From Pseudomonadota bacterium (GTDB lineage: Bacteria > Pseudomonadota > Gammaproteobacteria > Burkholderiales > Burkholderiaceae_B), in NCBI GenBank assembly GCA_023427085.1, contig JAEZBO010000025.1, forward strand, positions 1 to 17,317: a stretch of 17,317 bases of DNA, in the 5' to 3' direction. A program made the position numbers and the translations under genes. Under the pieces are notes generated by a model, which saw only the letters and a list, made by a program, of their open reading frames with translations, had not been told where the DNA came from and did no database searches. Positions 17,027 through 17,317 of this stretch are shown here, piece after piece. Each line of letters opens with the position of its first letter. Position 1 is the first letter of the stretch.

Positions 17027-17317
17027 CGCCAGTCTCCATATTTACCCTTATCAACTTCAATCTTCCGATCAAAATCAGCAAGTTCTTCAGCAGTAAAGAA
17101 ACTCTGCACTATTTTTCCTTGCGATGCTGACCTACCCGCTTGGTCGTCCTCCCAACGAATTGGATGATTATTACTATCAAATGAAAATGGCGTCACTACG
17201 ATGCGAACCTTTCCATTTAAAAAAAAATGAACCCAAAATAGGGAAGGTGCGTTATATTCTTCAATCGGAACCTGCGCCTTGTACATTCCCACGATTTCTG
17301 CGGTTTCAGGATAGGCG
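17023..17317 (-). CDS. Unknown protein coupled to the T6SS effector, 5' end outside window
   Basis: The frame is open to the right edge without a stop, and the residues before the first possible start (GTG at 17292, ATG at 17286) read as normal protein (AYPETAEIVGMYKAQ), so I treat the gene as 5'-truncated. At least 97 residues are visible. They contain an aromatic beta-like stretch (SLFWVHFFLNGKVRIVVTPF) and a charged C-terminus (TAEELADFDRKIEVDKGKYG). I do not recognise a family. Its TGA overlaps the effector ATG by four bases (ATGA), so translation is coupled. Such a position in T6SS cargo loci is often held by an immunity protein or an adaptor; either is a guess. Local GC is about 35%, far below the rest of the window. 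A run of nine T on the coding strand (17219-17227) lies inside it. Confidence 0.7.
   Translation of the reverse strand, partial: AYPETAEIVGMYKAQVPIEEYNAPSLFWVHFFLNGKVRIVVTPFSFDSNNHPIRWEDDQAGRSASQGKIVQSFFTAEELADFDRKIEVDKGKYGDWR

Overview
This window is chromosomal DNA from a GC-rich Gram-negative bacterium. The SecC/YchJ protein, paired AcnB and AcnA aconitases, TonB-dependent siderophore receptors, EamA exporters and a type VI secretion (T6SS) effector point to the Betaproteobacteria, probably Burkholderiales. That is an inference from gene content and protein style; no rRNA or other marker is present. Nearly all of the window has strong GC bias. The last ~1.3 kb is far more AT-rich and looks acquired.

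Layout from left to right. The window opens with about 50 bases of low-complexity C/G sequence and a terminator-like hairpin. Next come a small two-helix membrane protein of unknown function and a small GNAT-like acetyltransferase (+ strand), then a TauE/SafE permease (- strand) divergent from a YchJ/SEC-C protein (+ strand). acnB (+) follows, with a clear sigma-70 promoter, a palindromic operator-like site and a strong terminator. A leftward block then holds an unknown 110-residue protein, two TonB-dependent siderophore receptors (each behind AT-rich DNA, one with a Fur-box-like sequence) and a DMT-family transporter. Divergent from that block, an EamA-type exporter and acnA run rightward. 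acnA ends at a near-perfect GNRA hairpin terminator that works on both strands. From the right edge, a leftward T6SS cargo module converges on it: a 5'-truncated unknown gene, a DUF2235 (Tle-type) lipase effector and a PAAR spike-tip protein.

How the genes relate. acnB and acnA both make the aconitase step of the TCA cycle. Their promoters carry the same 19-bp site, TCTTATATAAGA-YAY-AAGA, so they very probably answer to one regulator that is not encoded here. The siderophore receptors import ferric chelates and lie between two Fe-S enzymes, which gives the middle of the window an iron theme, although common regulation is not shown. The T6SS genes form a compact coupled unit (ATGA overlap, then a 20-bp gap) typical of a phospholipase effector delivered on a PAAR tip; VgrG and any further immunity gene would lie beyond the right edge. 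The best candidates for something little described are the shared acn operator, the unknown gene coupled to the effector, and the unknown 110-residue protein after the first siderophore receptor.
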